Part shown: positions 8,631 through 16,746 of the stretch, piece after piece | Layout: every line of letters starts with the position of its first letter | Position numbering within the stretch: position 1 is the stretch's first letter | Source of the DNA: Caulobacter ginsengisoli | Lineage (GTDB): Bacteria; Pseudomonadota; Alphaproteobacteria; Caulobacterales; Caulobacteraceae | Length of the DNA: 64,000 bases | Assembly (NCBI RefSeq): GCF_030814835.1 | Contig: NZ_JAUSVS010000001.1 | Location: 315,001-379,000, forward strand | Reading direction: 5' to 3' | Program-made: the position numbers and the translations under genes | Notes under the pieces: generated by a model | What the model was told of the DNA's origin: nothing | What the model saw: only the letters and a program-made list of their open reading frames with translations | Databases searched by the model: none

Positions 8631-10223
8631 ATGTCGGATGTCATCATTATCGGGGCCGGTCACAACGGCCTGGTCTGCGCCTTCTACCTCGCCCGGGCGG
8701 GGCTGAAGGTCACCGTGCTCGAGAAACGCGATGTGGTCGGCGGCGCGGCGGTAACCGAGGAGTTCTTCCCCGGTTTCCGCAACTCCATGGCCAGCTATAC
8801 GGTCTCGCTGCTCAATCCCAAGGTCATCGCCGACCTGGAGTTGCCGCGTCACGGGCTGAAGGTGGTCGAGCGCAAAGCGGCCAACTTCCTGCCCATGGAA
8901 GGCGACTATCTGCTGACGGGCGAGGGGCGGACCAAGGACGCCGTGGCGCGGTTCTCCAGGAAAGACGCCGAGCGACTGGACGCCTACAACGACCGGCTCG
9001 ACGCCATCGCCGACGTGCTGCGCGACCTGGTGCTGGAGACGCCGCCCAACATGGTCGAGGGCGGGCTGTTCTCGGCCATCCCGGAACTCATCAAGAGCGC
9101 GGTGCTCGGCAACAAGATCTCCAAGCTCGACACCACGGCGCGGCGCGACCTGCTGGCCCTGTTCAGCCAGTCGGCCGGCGACTGGTTGGACGGCTGGTTC
9201 GAGAGCGAGCCGATCAAGGCAGTGCTGGGCTTCGACGGCATCGTCGGCAACTTCGCCAGCCCCTACGCGGCCGGTTCAGCCTATGTGCTGCTGCACCACG
9301 TGTTCGGCGAGGTGAACGGCAAGAAGGGCGCCTGGGGCCACGCCATCGGCGGCATGGGTGCGATCACCCAGGCCATGGCGGCGGCGGCCCGCGAGAAGGG
9401 TGTGGAGATCCGCACCGGCGTCGGGGTTTCCGAGATCCTCAGCCAGAACGGCAAGGCGAACGGCGTGGTCACCGAGGCCGGCGAGCGGCTGGACGCCCGG
9501 CTGGTCATCTCCAACCTGCATCCCAAGCTGACCTTCGAAAAGCTGATTGACCCGGCCATCCTGCCGCCCGACTTCGCCGAGCGGATCGCCCGCTACCGCA
9601 GCGGCTCGGGGACCTTCCGCATGAACGTGGCGCTGTCGGAACTGCCCAGGTTCACCTGCCTGCCCGAGCCCGGCGACTATCTGACCGCCGGCATCATCAT
9701 GGCCCCCAGCCTGGCCTATATGGACCGGGCCTTCATCGACGCCCATCGGGACGGCTGGTCCAAACAGCCGATCATCGAGATGCTGATCCCCTCGCTGCTC
9801 GACGACAGCCTGGCGCCGGCCGGCCAGCACGTGGCCAGCCTGTTCTGCCAGCATGTGCAGCCGGTGCTGAGCGGTGGCCGGTCCTGGGACGATCATCGCG
9901 AGACCGTGGCCGACCTGATGATCGATACGGTCGATAAATGGGCCCCGGGCTTCAAGGCCTCGGTGCTGGGCCGGGTGGCGCTCAGCCCGCTGGACCTGGA
10001 GCGCAAGTTCGGCCTGGTCGGCGGCGACATCTTCCACGGGGCGCTCAGCCTGGACCAGCTATTCTCGGCCCGGCCAGTGCTGGGGCATGGCGCCTACCGC
10101 GCGCCGCTGAAGGGGCTGTATCTGTGCGGGGCGGGAACTCACCCTGGGGGCGGGGTGACCGGCGCGCCGGGACATAACGCGGCGCGGGAAATCCTCGCCG
10201 ACGTCCGCAATCGTCGTATCTGA
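8631..10223 (+). CDS. FAD-dependent oxidoreductase, phytoene-desaturase-like (PYROXD2 type)
   Basis: A 530-residue flavoprotein. The N-terminus has the dinucleotide-binding fold IIIGAGHNGLVCAFYLARAG and the following VLEKRDVVGGAAVTEE. The C-terminus has LYLCGAGTHPGGGVTGAPGH, the FAD-closing motif of carotenoid-desaturase relatives. This COG1233 branch includes PYROXD2-like proteins whose substrates are mostly unproven. The start is the ATG at 8631, where the GAGHNG fold begins a few residues in. It diverges from the VOC-GST operon and is not obviously linked to carotenoid genes. Confidence 0.87.
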   Translation: MSDVIIIGAGHNGLVCAFYLARAGLKVTVLEKRDVVGGAAVTEEFFPGFRNSMASYTVSLLNPKVIADLELPRHGLKVVERKAANFLPMEGDYLLTGEGRTKDAVARFSRKDAERLDAYNDRLDAIADVLRDLVLETPPNMVEGGLFSAIPELIKSAVLGNKISKLDTTARRDLLALFSQSAGDWLDGWFESEPIKAVLGFDGIVGNFASPYAAGSAYVLLHHVFGEVNGKKGAWGHAIGGMGAITQAMAAAAREKGVEIRTGVGVSEILSQNGKANGVVTEAGERLDARLVISNLHPKLTFEKLIDPAILPPDFAERIARYRSGSGTFRMNVALSELPRFTCLPEPGDYLTAGIIMAPSLAYMDRAFIDAHRDGWSKQPIIEMLIPSLLDDSLAPAGQHVASLFCQHVQPVLSGGRSWDDHRETVADLMIDTVDKWAPGFKASVLGRVALSPLDLERKFGLVGGDIFHGALSLDQLFSARPVLGHGAYRAPLKGLYLCGAGTHPGGGVTGAPGHNAAREILADVRNRRI

Positions 10224-10343
10224 AACGGGCCTTTTAGAAAAAGCCACGAATTGGGCGCGTCAAATCGCCTAACGGCGTTCGCCGCCCATTTTGGGTGAAC
10301 CCTTTGTTTGCTATGGTGGCCAGGCAAGCGGGGGCGGGGTGCT

Positions 10344-10544
10344 TTGGGACTGTTCGGCAGGAACTCGAAAAAGGAAGAGTTCGAGCACGACGTGCAGACC
10401 GAACTCTCATATCTGCGGGCCTTGCACGGCGAGGCGGCCTACGACGCCGCTGTCGAGCGCGCCCGACGGCCCCGGCTGGGCGGCATCCGGCGCGCGGTGC
10501 TGGAAGAGGCGGCCAGGCGGCTGGCGCCGGATCGGCTGGACTAG
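10344..10544 (+). CDS. small hypothetical protein
   Basis: A 66-residue charged protein read from TTG at 10344, preceded by a G-rich ribosome-binding stretch. The sequence contains GRNSKKEEFEHDVQTELSYL and an Arg/Ala-rich helix at the C-terminus; it looks helical and soluble. No family is recognised. It lies alone between the FAD oxidoreductase and the LLM monooxygenase. The start codon is uncertain; an upstream ATG at 10308 has no clear ribosome-binding site. Confidence 0.5.
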   Translation: MGLFGRNSKKEEFEHDVQTELSYLRALHGEAAYDAAVERARRPRLGGIRRAVLEEAARRLAPDRLD

Positions 10545-10637
10545 CAGCCCTTAACGTCGGGTCAGTCTGGCCCCGCCGCGAACCCACGCCTAATCTCATC
10601 CCAGGCCCCGTCAGAGGGCCGCGTGGGAGGTGGTGCG

Positions 10638-11903
10638 ATGAAGTTCACCTGGTTCAACCTGATGCCCTGGCCCGACCTGCCGGAGGACTTCCGCGAGAAG
10701 CATCGCTCGGTCTGGGTCGATATCGACCAGCGGCTGTTCGACCCCGTCAGGAGCCACGAGGTCTACAACACCTATATGGACCTGCTCGAATACGCCTCGA
10801 CGGTCGGGTTCGACGGCATCGGGGTCAATGAGCATCACCAGAACGGCTACGGCATCATGCCCAGCCCCAACATCATCGCCGCCGGCCTGGCGCGGCGCAC
10901 CAGCGAGGCGGCGCTCGTCGTGCTCGGCAACTCCATCGCCCTCTACAACCCGCCGGTGCGGGTGGCGGAAGAGTTCGCCATGCTGGACTGCATCAGCGGC
11001 GGGCGGCTGGTGGCGGGGTTCCCGGTCGGGACCTCGATGGACACCAACTACTGCTACGGCCAGATCCCCTCGCTGACCCGCGAGAAATACATGGAGGCCC
11101 ATGAGCTGATCATCAGGGCCTGGACCGAGCGTGACCCGTTCGCCTTCAACGGCCGCTACAACAAGCTGCGCCACGTCAACATCTGGCCCCGGCCGATCCA
11201 GCAGCCCCACCCGCCGGTCCACATCCCCGGCGGCGGCTCGGTGGAGACCTACGACTTCTGCATCGACAACACCTACAGCTACTCCTACCTGAGCTTCTCC
11301 GGCTACCTGCGGGCCAAGGCGTTGATGCAGGGCTATTGGGACCGGGTGGCGCAGCGGGATGCGCCCGATACCTCGCCGTACCGGGCCGGGTTCGCCCAGA
11401 CCATCTGCGTGGCCGAGACCGACGAGGAAGCCGAGCGGCTCTACTGGCCGCACATCAGCTACTTCTATAACCGCTGCCTGCACGTCTATCCGGGCTTCGC
11501 CGATGCGCCCGGCTACCGGACCATCAAGACCATCCAGTCCGGCGCCCTGTCGCAGTACGCCCCGCCGCGCGGCGGCTATGCGACGCTCACCTGGAAGGAG
11601 TTGGTCGAGCAGGGCCACATCATCGCCGGATCGCCGGAGACGGTGCGCCAGCGGATGGAGGACCTGATCAAGGGGCTCCACGTGGGTAACATCTTCTGCC
11701 TGATGCATGTGGGCGACATGCCGGCCGACAAGTGCATGTATTCGACGCGGCTGTTCGCCGAGAAGGTGATGCCCAAGCTGCGGAACATGTTCCCCGAGCA
11801 TGCTGACGACGACCGGTTCTGGTGCAAGCCGCTGGCGAAACGGGTGACGCCGGGCTCGTTGCCGGCCGCACCGATGACCGCGCCGCAAACGGTGGGGGCG
11901 TAG
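10638..11903 (+). CDS. LLM-class flavin-dependent oxidoreductase (first copy)
   Basis: A 421-residue luciferase-like TIM-barrel monooxygenase. GVNEHHQNGYGIMPSPN is the typical EHH motif, followed by GNSIALYNPPVRVAEEFAML and CISGGRLVAGFPVGTS. Members oxidise organic substrates with reduced flavin and oxygen. The start ATG at 10638 follows a good GGGAGG ribosome-binding site. Its stop is 2 bases before the hydrolase gene, and the alcohol dehydrogenase follows, so the three form an operon, probably for breakdown of one compound. Confidence 0.92.
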   Translation: MKFTWFNLMPWPDLPEDFREKHRSVWVDIDQRLFDPVRSHEVYNTYMDLLEYASTVGFDGIGVNEHHQNGYGIMPSPNIIAAGLARRTSEAALVVLGNSIALYNPPVRVAEEFAMLDCISGGRLVAGFPVGTSMDTNYCYGQIPSLTREKYMEAHELIIRAWTERDPFAFNGRYNKLRHVNIWPRPIQQPHPPVHIPGGGSVETYDFCIDNTYSYSYLSFSGYLRAKALMQGYWDRVAQRDAPDTSPYRAGFAQTICVAETDEEAERLYWPHISYFYNRCLHVYPGFADAPGYRTIKTIQSGALSQYAPPRGGYATLTWKELVEQGHIIAGSPETVRQRMEDLIKGLHVGNIFCLMHVGDMPADKCMYSTRLFAEKVMPKLRNMFPEHADDDRFWCKPLAKRVTPGSLPAAPMTAPQTVGA

Positions 11904-11905
11904 CG

Positions 11906-12682
11906 ATGGAACTCAAGACCGTCGAGACGCCGCATGTGCCGGTCCGCTACCTGACGGGCGGGTCGGGGCCGGCCCTGGTCTATCTGCATGGGGCGGGCGG
12001 AGTGACCGCCGCCGATCCGCTGCTGGCGGAACTGGCGAAGTCCTCCACCGTCTACGCGCCCTTCCTGCCCGGCTATGGCGACAGTCAGGAGTGCGCCGAG
12101 CTGCGCGACATGCTCGACATCACCCTGCACTACTGGGACGTGGTCGCGGCGCTGGGCCTGAAGGACCCGGTGCTGGTCGGCCATTCCATGGGTGGGATGA
12201 TCGCCGCCGAGATGGCCGCCGTGGCGCCGGGCGACGTCAGCCGGCTGGGCCTGATCTGCCCGGCGGGGCTGTGGCTGGACGACCACCCCATCGCCGACCT
12301 CTTCTCGCTGCTGCCCTACGAGCTGCCCCAGGTGCTGTTCCACGACCCCGAGGCGGGCGCGAAGGCGATGAGCTCGGGGCTGAACATGGAGGACCCGGGC
12401 TTTCTGCAGACCTTCCTGGTCCAGAACGCCCGCCAGCTGGGCATGGCCGGGCGGATCCTGTTCCCCATTCCCGACCGGGGACTGTCGGGGCGGATCTATC
12501 GCGTAAAGGCGAAAACCGTCCTGGTCTGGGGCGACAGCGATCGCTTGATCCCGCCGGTGTACGCCCAGGCCTGGAAGCGGGCCCTGCCGAACGCCGAACT
12601 GGTCTCGGTGCCCGAGGCCGGACACATGATCACCATCGAGAAACCGGCCGACGTGGCCGCCGCCCTGTCGCGGCTTGGTTAG
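11906..12682 (+). CDS. alpha/beta hydrolase
   Basis: A 258-residue alpha/beta hydrolase resembling C-C bond (meta-cleavage product) hydrolases. HGAGG is the oxyanion region, GHSMGGMIAAEMA the nucleophile elbow, WGDSDRLIPP the acid turn and EAGHMITIEKP the catalytic histidine. It is the middle gene of a three-gene operon with the LLM monooxygenase and the zinc alcohol dehydrogenase. The substrate is unknown. Confidence 0.9.
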   Translation: MELKTVETPHVPVRYLTGGSGPALVYLHGAGGVTAADPLLAELAKSSTVYAPFLPGYGDSQECAELRDMLDITLHYWDVVAALGLKDPVLVGHSMGGMIAAEMAAVAPGDVSRLGLICPAGLWLDDHPIADLFSLLPYELPQVLFHDPEAGAKAMSSGLNMEDPGFLQTFLVQNARQLGMAGRILFPIPDRGLSGRIYRVKAKTVLVWGDSDRLIPPVYAQAWKRALPNAELVSVPEAGHMITIEKPADVAAALSRLG

Positions 12683-12693
12683 AGGAAGAGTTG

Positions 12694-13761
12694 ATGCGCG
12701 CAGTTGTTCGCCGGGCCGGCAAGCTGGTTTGTGATGAGATCGCCGACCTGGAGCCCGGCCCTGGCCAGACCCTGGTCAAGACCCTGGCCTGCGGCATCTG
12801 CGGCTCGGACCTGCATGCGCTGCACTATCTCGACCACATGGTGGAGATGACCCGGCGGGCCGGCGGCGGCGACAGGCTCAAGCCCGACCAGGACATCGTC
12901 TTTGGCCACGAGTTCTGCGCCGAGGTGCTGGACCACGGCCCCGGCGGCGGGCGGTTCAAGGCCGGGACGCGGGTCTGTTCGATGCCGGTGGCGTTCGGGC
13001 CGGCCGGGTTTGAGGCCATTGGCTATTCCAACAGCCTGCCAGGGGGTTACGCCGAGCGGATGATCCTCAGCGAGCCGATGCTGCTGGAGGTGCCCAATGG
13101 CCTTTCCACCGAGCACGCGGCCCTGACCGAGCCGATGGCCGTCGGGGCGCACGCCGTCGCGCAGGCCTCGATCGAGAGCGGCAGCGTCTGCCTGGTGCTG
13201 GGCTGCGGGCCGGTGGGGCTGGCGGTGATCGCGGCGCTGAAGCTCAAGGGGCACAGCCCGGTCATCGCCGCCGACTTCAGCCCCCGCCGGCGCAAGATGG
13301 CGGAGGTGCTGGGCGCAGACCTGGTGGTCAACCCCGCTGACGCCTCGCCCCATACCCGCTGGGCCGATTTCGGGGTGCCGGCGACCCTGATGGAGCACGC
13401 GGTGGCCCGGATGACCGGCCAGCTGAAGGGCCGCTCGGTGGTGTTCGAATGCGTTGGCTCGCCGGGGGTGCTGCAGAGCGTCATCGAGGGCTGTCCGCCG
13501 GGGGCGCAGATCGTGGTGGCCGGGGTGTGCATGGAGGCGGACAGGATCGAGCCGTCCCTGGCCATCAACAAGCAGCTCGAGCTGAAGTTCGTGCTGGGCT
13601 ACACGCCCGAGGAGTTCGCCGAGACGCTCATGGACATCGCCGAGGGACGGCTGAACGTGGCGCCGATGATCACCGGCGAGGTGGGTTTGGACGGTGTGGC
13701 CGGGGCGTTCGAGGACCTGCGCAATCCGGAAGCGCATGTGAAGGTGCTGGTGCGGCCTTAA
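12694..13761 (+). CDS. zinc-binding alcohol dehydrogenase
   Basis: A 355-residue medium-chain dehydrogenase. Catalytic zinc ligands are in CGICGSDLH (C36) and FGHEF (H72); the NAD-binding fold is LVLGCGPVGLAVIAALKLKG. The loop that in many relatives carries four cysteines for a structural zinc is replaced by a stretch with one cysteine (TRVCSMPVAFGP), so it probably binds only the catalytic zinc. It is the last gene of the operon. Its stop overlaps the stop of the convergent acetyltransferase gene. Confidence 0.9.
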   Translation: MRAVVRRAGKLVCDEIADLEPGPGQTLVKTLACGICGSDLHALHYLDHMVEMTRRAGGGDRLKPDQDIVFGHEFCAEVLDHGPGGGRFKAGTRVCSMPVAFGPAGFEAIGYSNSLPGGYAERMILSEPMLLEVPNGLSTEHAALTEPMAVGAHAVAQASIESGSVCLVLGCGPVGLAVIAALKLKGHSPVIAADFSPRRRKMAEVLGADLVVNPADASPHTRWADFGVPATLMEHAVARMTGQLKGRSVVFECVGSPGVLQSVIEGCPPGAQIVVAGVCMEADRIEPSLAINKQLELKFVLGYTPEEFAETLMDIAEGRLNVAPMITGEVGLDGVAGAFEDLRNPEAHVKVLVRP

Positions 13762-14567
13762 CCCTGAGCGGCCATCACCACCTCATGCCGCGCCACGATC
13801 TTCGGCCACAGGTCCGCCGCTTCCGGCAGGTCCAGCCCGAAGTCCTCGGCCAGCATCGCCACATACTCGTCCGCCGAGCCGATCAGCCGGTCCTGCGTCC
13901 CCGTCGGCGTCGCCGTCCGCAGCACCCGGCCCCGCAGCATGAGCAGGCGGTCGGGCCGATGGCGCTGGGCGACGGCGTTCTGGACGAAGCCGGACTCCGG
14001 CGAGGTCTGCAGCCAGTCGCAACGGTCGGCCAGCAGGGCTTCATCGGCCGGCGCCGAGCGGAAGTCGAAGGAGGGCGCGCCGCCGGCGGGGTGGTTGTGC
14101 AGCCGCCACCAGCCGTCTTCCTGCAGTTCGAGCCGGAAGTCGTAACCGGCGCTGGCGAATGAGGCCGCCTCCAGGGGATAGGGGTCCAGCGGCCCGTCCC
14201 CAAAGCCGGCGTCGGCGATCCAGGGGCGGTCGAGATCGACCCGCAGGACCAGGTGATTGCCCACCGCCGCCTCGCCGCGCAGCACCCGCACCGCGCCGCC
14301 GGCCATGCGGGTGACGTTGAAGCCGATCTCCCCGAGCGCCCAGCCCAGGAGGCCGTTCATCTCGTAGCACCAGCCGCCCCGTCGGCCCTCGACGATCTTG
14401 GCGTAGGCGGCGGCCGGGTCGGTGGTCAGCGGCCGGCCCAACTGGACGTCGAGGTTCTCGTACGGAATGGCCAGCAGGTGGGCGCGGTGGACGGCCCTCA
14501 GGGTGGCGAGGTCGGGACGGACAGGACCGGCATGGCCGATGCGGTCGAGGTAGGCGGCAAGTTCCAT
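13758..14567 (-). CDS. nat: arylamine N-acetyltransferase
   Basis: A 269-residue NAT. The catalytic triad is visible as C67 in RRGGWCYEMN, H105 in GNHLVLRV and D119 in WIADAGFGDG. The N-terminal NLDVQLGRPL is also typical. NATs move acetyl groups from acetyl-CoA to arylamines and hydrazines in the cytoplasm. It lies next to the second LLM monooxygenase on the same strand with a 51-base gap, within a run of genes suited to aromatic or xenobiotic metabolism. Confidence 0.93.
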   Translation of the reverse strand: MELAAYLDRIGHAGPVRPDLATLRAVHRAHLLAIPYENLDVQLGRPLTTDPAAAYAKIVEGRRGGWCYEMNGLLGWALGEIGFNVTRMAGGAVRVLRGEAAVGNHLVLRVDLDRPWIADAGFGDGPLDPYPLEAASFASAGYDFRLELQEDGWWRLHNHPAGGAPSFDFRSAPADEALLADRCDWLQTSPESGFVQNAVAQRHRPDRLLMLRGRVLRTATPTGTQDRLIGSADEYVAMLAEDFGLDLPEAADLWPKIVARHEVVMAAQG

Positions 14568-14618
14568 ACGGTGAACTTGGGGAGCGGCGGCGCTTTTGCC
14601 AATCCTCTCCGGCCCCTG

Positions 14619-15824
14619 CTACTCCTTCTTGCCCAGCCCCATGGCTTCCAGGATCTCCGGCCGGATGTTCTCGGTCCCCTTGTCCTGGATGTGGGCGGCG
14701 ACCCGGGCCCCGACGGCCATCATGGCTTCACCCATGAAGCGCGGGCGGTTGGTCGAGGCCCAGCCCAGGGACTCGTCGCGGTTTTCGTTGAGGCCCTGGA
14801 ACTTGGGCGCGACGTAGCGGGCCAGCATTTCGTAGGACTTCTTCTTCTTGTCCCATTCGGCCCAGTTGTGGTCCATGCACAGGAAGGCGCCGAAGCCGCC
14901 CGACTGGGCCTGCAACCGCTCGACCTGGGCGATGGCGTCGTCGGGGGTGCCGATCACCGCCATGCCCGAGGCGATCAGGGCGTCGACCGGATCGGTGCCG
15001 TCGTCGGGGGCCAGCGGCAGGGCGGCGACTTCGCGGAAGTAGTACAGCCATTTGTCGAGGCCGAAGCGCACGTCCGCCCGGGCCTGTTCGCGGGTCTCGG
15101 CGATGTGGACCGGGCCGACCAGACGCCAGGCGCCGCGGTCCATGGTCTTGCCGGCTTCCTTGGCCTTATCCTCGGCGATGGCCCAGTTGGACGAGAGGGC
15201 ATTGAAGCCGCCGGCATTGGTGGCGCCGATCGACAGCAGCCCCGCGCCATGCCGGCCGGCGGCATAGGCGCCGGTGGGCGAGACCTGGCTGGCGACGCAG
15301 ATCTCGACCGAGGGGCGGCTGTAGGGGGTCATCTGCAGGCGGGCTTCGTTGCAGACGAACCAGTCGGTATGCTTGGTCACGGTCTCGCCGCGCAGCAGGG
15401 CGACGATGACGTCCAGCGACTCGTCCATGCGGTCGCGCTGGGCCGAGACGGGGATGCCCATCATGAAGGCGTCGGAGGGCAGGGCGCCCGGGCCGACGCC
15501 GAACATCACCCGGCCGCGGGTGATGTGGTCCAGCTGGTTGATACGGTCGGCCAGCATCAGCGGGTGGTGATAGGGCAGGGACGAGACGCCGGTGCCCAGG
15601 CGGATATTTTTCGTGCGCTCGGCGACGGTGGCGATGAACAGTTCGGGGCTGGCGATCAGCTCATAGCCGGCCGAGTGATGCTCGCCGATCCAGGCCTCTT
15701 CATAGCCGAGCCTGTCCATGTGCTGGATCAGCTCGATGTCCCGCTCCAGCGCCAGGGTGGGGTTGTCGCCCAGCGGATGGAAGGGGGCGATGAAGGCCCC
15801 GAAGCGCAGTTTGGTCCCAGCCAT
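14619..15824 (-). CDS. LLM-class flavin-dependent oxidoreductase (second copy)
   Basis: A 401-residue luciferase-like monooxygenase. WIGEHHSAGYELIASPELFI and RIRLG-type TKNIRLGTGVSSLPYHHPL are diagnostic, with RVMFGVGPGALPSDAFMMG following. It is more like bacterial luciferase-alpha relatives than the copy at 10638, so the two are not a recent duplication. A palindrome, AAACGAGCGTTT, lies 45 bases upstream and may be an operator. Confidence 0.92.
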   Translation of the reverse strand: MAGTKLRFGAFIAPFHPLGDNPTLALERDIELIQHMDRLGYEEAWIGEHHSAGYELIASPELFIATVAERTKNIRLGTGVSSLPYHHPLMLADRINQLDHITRGRVMFGVGPGALPSDAFMMGIPVSAQRDRMDESLDVIVALLRGETVTKHTDWFVCNEARLQMTPYSRPSVEICVASQVSPTGAYAAGRHGAGLLSIGATNAGGFNALSSNWAIAEDKAKEAGKTMDRGAWRLVGPVHIAETREQARADVRFGLDKWLYYFREVAALPLAPDDGTDPVDALIASGMAVIGTPDDAIAQVERLQAQSGGFGAFLCMDHNWAEWDKKKKSYEMLARYVAPKFQGLNENRDESLGWASTNRPRFMGEAMMAVGARVAAHIQDKGTENIRPEILEAMGLGKKE

Positions 15825-15868
15825 GTGGATCGGTCTCCCCGTCTCGTTATGTGATTGGCGATCACTTT

Positions 15869-15880
15869 AAACGAGCGTTT
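15869..15880. promoter_or_regulatory. AAACG-AG-CGTTT palindrome upstream of the LLM gene
   Basis: A perfect 5-2-5 palindrome about 45 bases upstream of the LLM start. The AAACG/CGTTT symmetry resembles sites of TetR-type acyl-CoA regulators, but no such regulator lies next to it. Its role is inferred from position only. Confidence 0.4.
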
Positions 15881-15949
15881 GGATGGGGGAAGGGGAAAAG
15901 CGGCTTTGCGGCCTTGCCTGGACACCACCCGTCTCGCGGCGGCCGAGTC

Positions 15950-16009
15950 CGCTTTAAATTGGGAAGGAAGAGAAGGGGAAGAAGAAGGGCAAGGACCCGC
16001 GCTAAACTG
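15950..16009 (+). pseudogene. inverted 5' fragment of a GxxExxY gene
   Basis: Bases 15955-15994 are about 90% identical, in inverted orientation, to the 5' coding end of the GxxExxY gene at 16433 (compare about 16382-16421). Read on the plus strand, the fragment encodes NWEGREGEEEGQ, close to NWKGREGEEEGQ of the intact gene, and then reaches a stop after GPALN. It looks like a truncated second gene start facing the intact one. I cannot tell whether duplication or recombination made it. Confidence 0.5.
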
Positions 16010-16433
16010 AGATACGCCTCAGGCCATCTTTGAACAGCACCACATTGAAGTTCATCAGGAATCCAAGACGGCGCGACGACAAACGCAGGTAGGTTCGTAG
16101 TTGCGCCTCATAGAGGCGCGAGAGCGCCTCGACTGCTTTGATCTCCAGGATCAGTTGGTCGGCGACGAGTAGATCGATACGGTAACCCCCTTCAAGGGTT
16201 ATGCCTTCGTAGGAAACGGGTGCGCTTACCTGTCGCCCAACCGAGATACCTCTTAGGGTTAGCTCTTGAGCTAGGCATTGTTCATAGACAGATTCAAGAA
16301 GCCCCGGCCCCAGAGCCCGGTGAACCTTAAGCCCCGCGTCGATTACCACGCGCGCGAGGTTTTCAAGGTCAGCGCTGATCGCTTGCCCTTCTTCTTCGCC
16401 TTCTCTTCCTTTCCAGTTTAATCCCACGCTCAA
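16002..16433 (-). CDS. GxxExxY protein
   Basis: A 143-residue protein with the name motif GPGLLESVYE and the following CLAQELTLRG and YRIDLLVADQLILEIKAVE, where the D...E.K pattern looks nuclease-like (PD-(D/E)XK superfamily). The family is widespread, often multi-copy, and has no proven function. The charged GREGEEEGQ stretch at residues 9-17 is shared with the inverted fragment next to its stop codon. It is likely a mobile or lineage-specific gene. Confidence 0.85.
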   Translation of the reverse strand: MSVGLNWKGREGEEEGQAISADLENLARVVIDAGLKVHRALGPGLLESVYEQCLAQELTLRGISVGRQVSAPVSYEGITLEGGYRIDLLVADQLILEIKAVEALSRLYEAQLRTYLRLSSRRLGFLMNFNVVLFKDGLRRISV

Positions 16434-16455
16434 ACCTGCCCCTCACGTTTGACGA

Positions 16456-16692
16456 TCAACCCGCCGCCCGGTTGTTGAGGCTCTGCACCACCCTGATGGC
16501 GTAGAAGTCCGGCTCCCGGGTGAAATGGTAGGCCGCCGTGTCCAGGGCCTTGATCGCCGCGTCCAGGATCAGGAAATCGGTTCCGAACGGGCGGTGTTTC
16601 TTGCGCATTTCCAAGAGCTTGTGGCGATATTCGCCCAGAGCTTCGAAGTGCGCCTTGGGGTCGCCCAGGCCTACGTAGTTGATCTTGACCAT
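16456..16692 (-). CDS. small conserved hypothetical protein
   Basis: A 78-residue helical, basic protein (for example HKLLEMRKKHRPFGTDFLIL, then TAAYHFTREPDFYAI). No motif is recognised. It lies between the GxxExxY gene and the topoisomerase IB gene on the same strand. Gaps of 23 and about 55 bases suggest separate or loosely linked transcription. Confidence 0.7.
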   Translation of the reverse strand: MVKINYVGLGDPKAHFEALGEYRHKLLEMRKKHRPFGTDFLILDAAIKALDTAAYHFTREPDFYAIRVVQSLNNRAAG

Positions 16693-16746
16693 GATATTCT
16701 CCGTTCCCTATTTGTTCTCATTCGGGATGGGAGAGTCAAATGGATT

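Noticed and set aside
10611..11888. A 425-residue open frame antisense to the LLM monooxygenase
   Set aside because: The plus-strand LLM protein has clear family motifs; the antisense frame has none and is rich in His/Arg/Gly/Ala.
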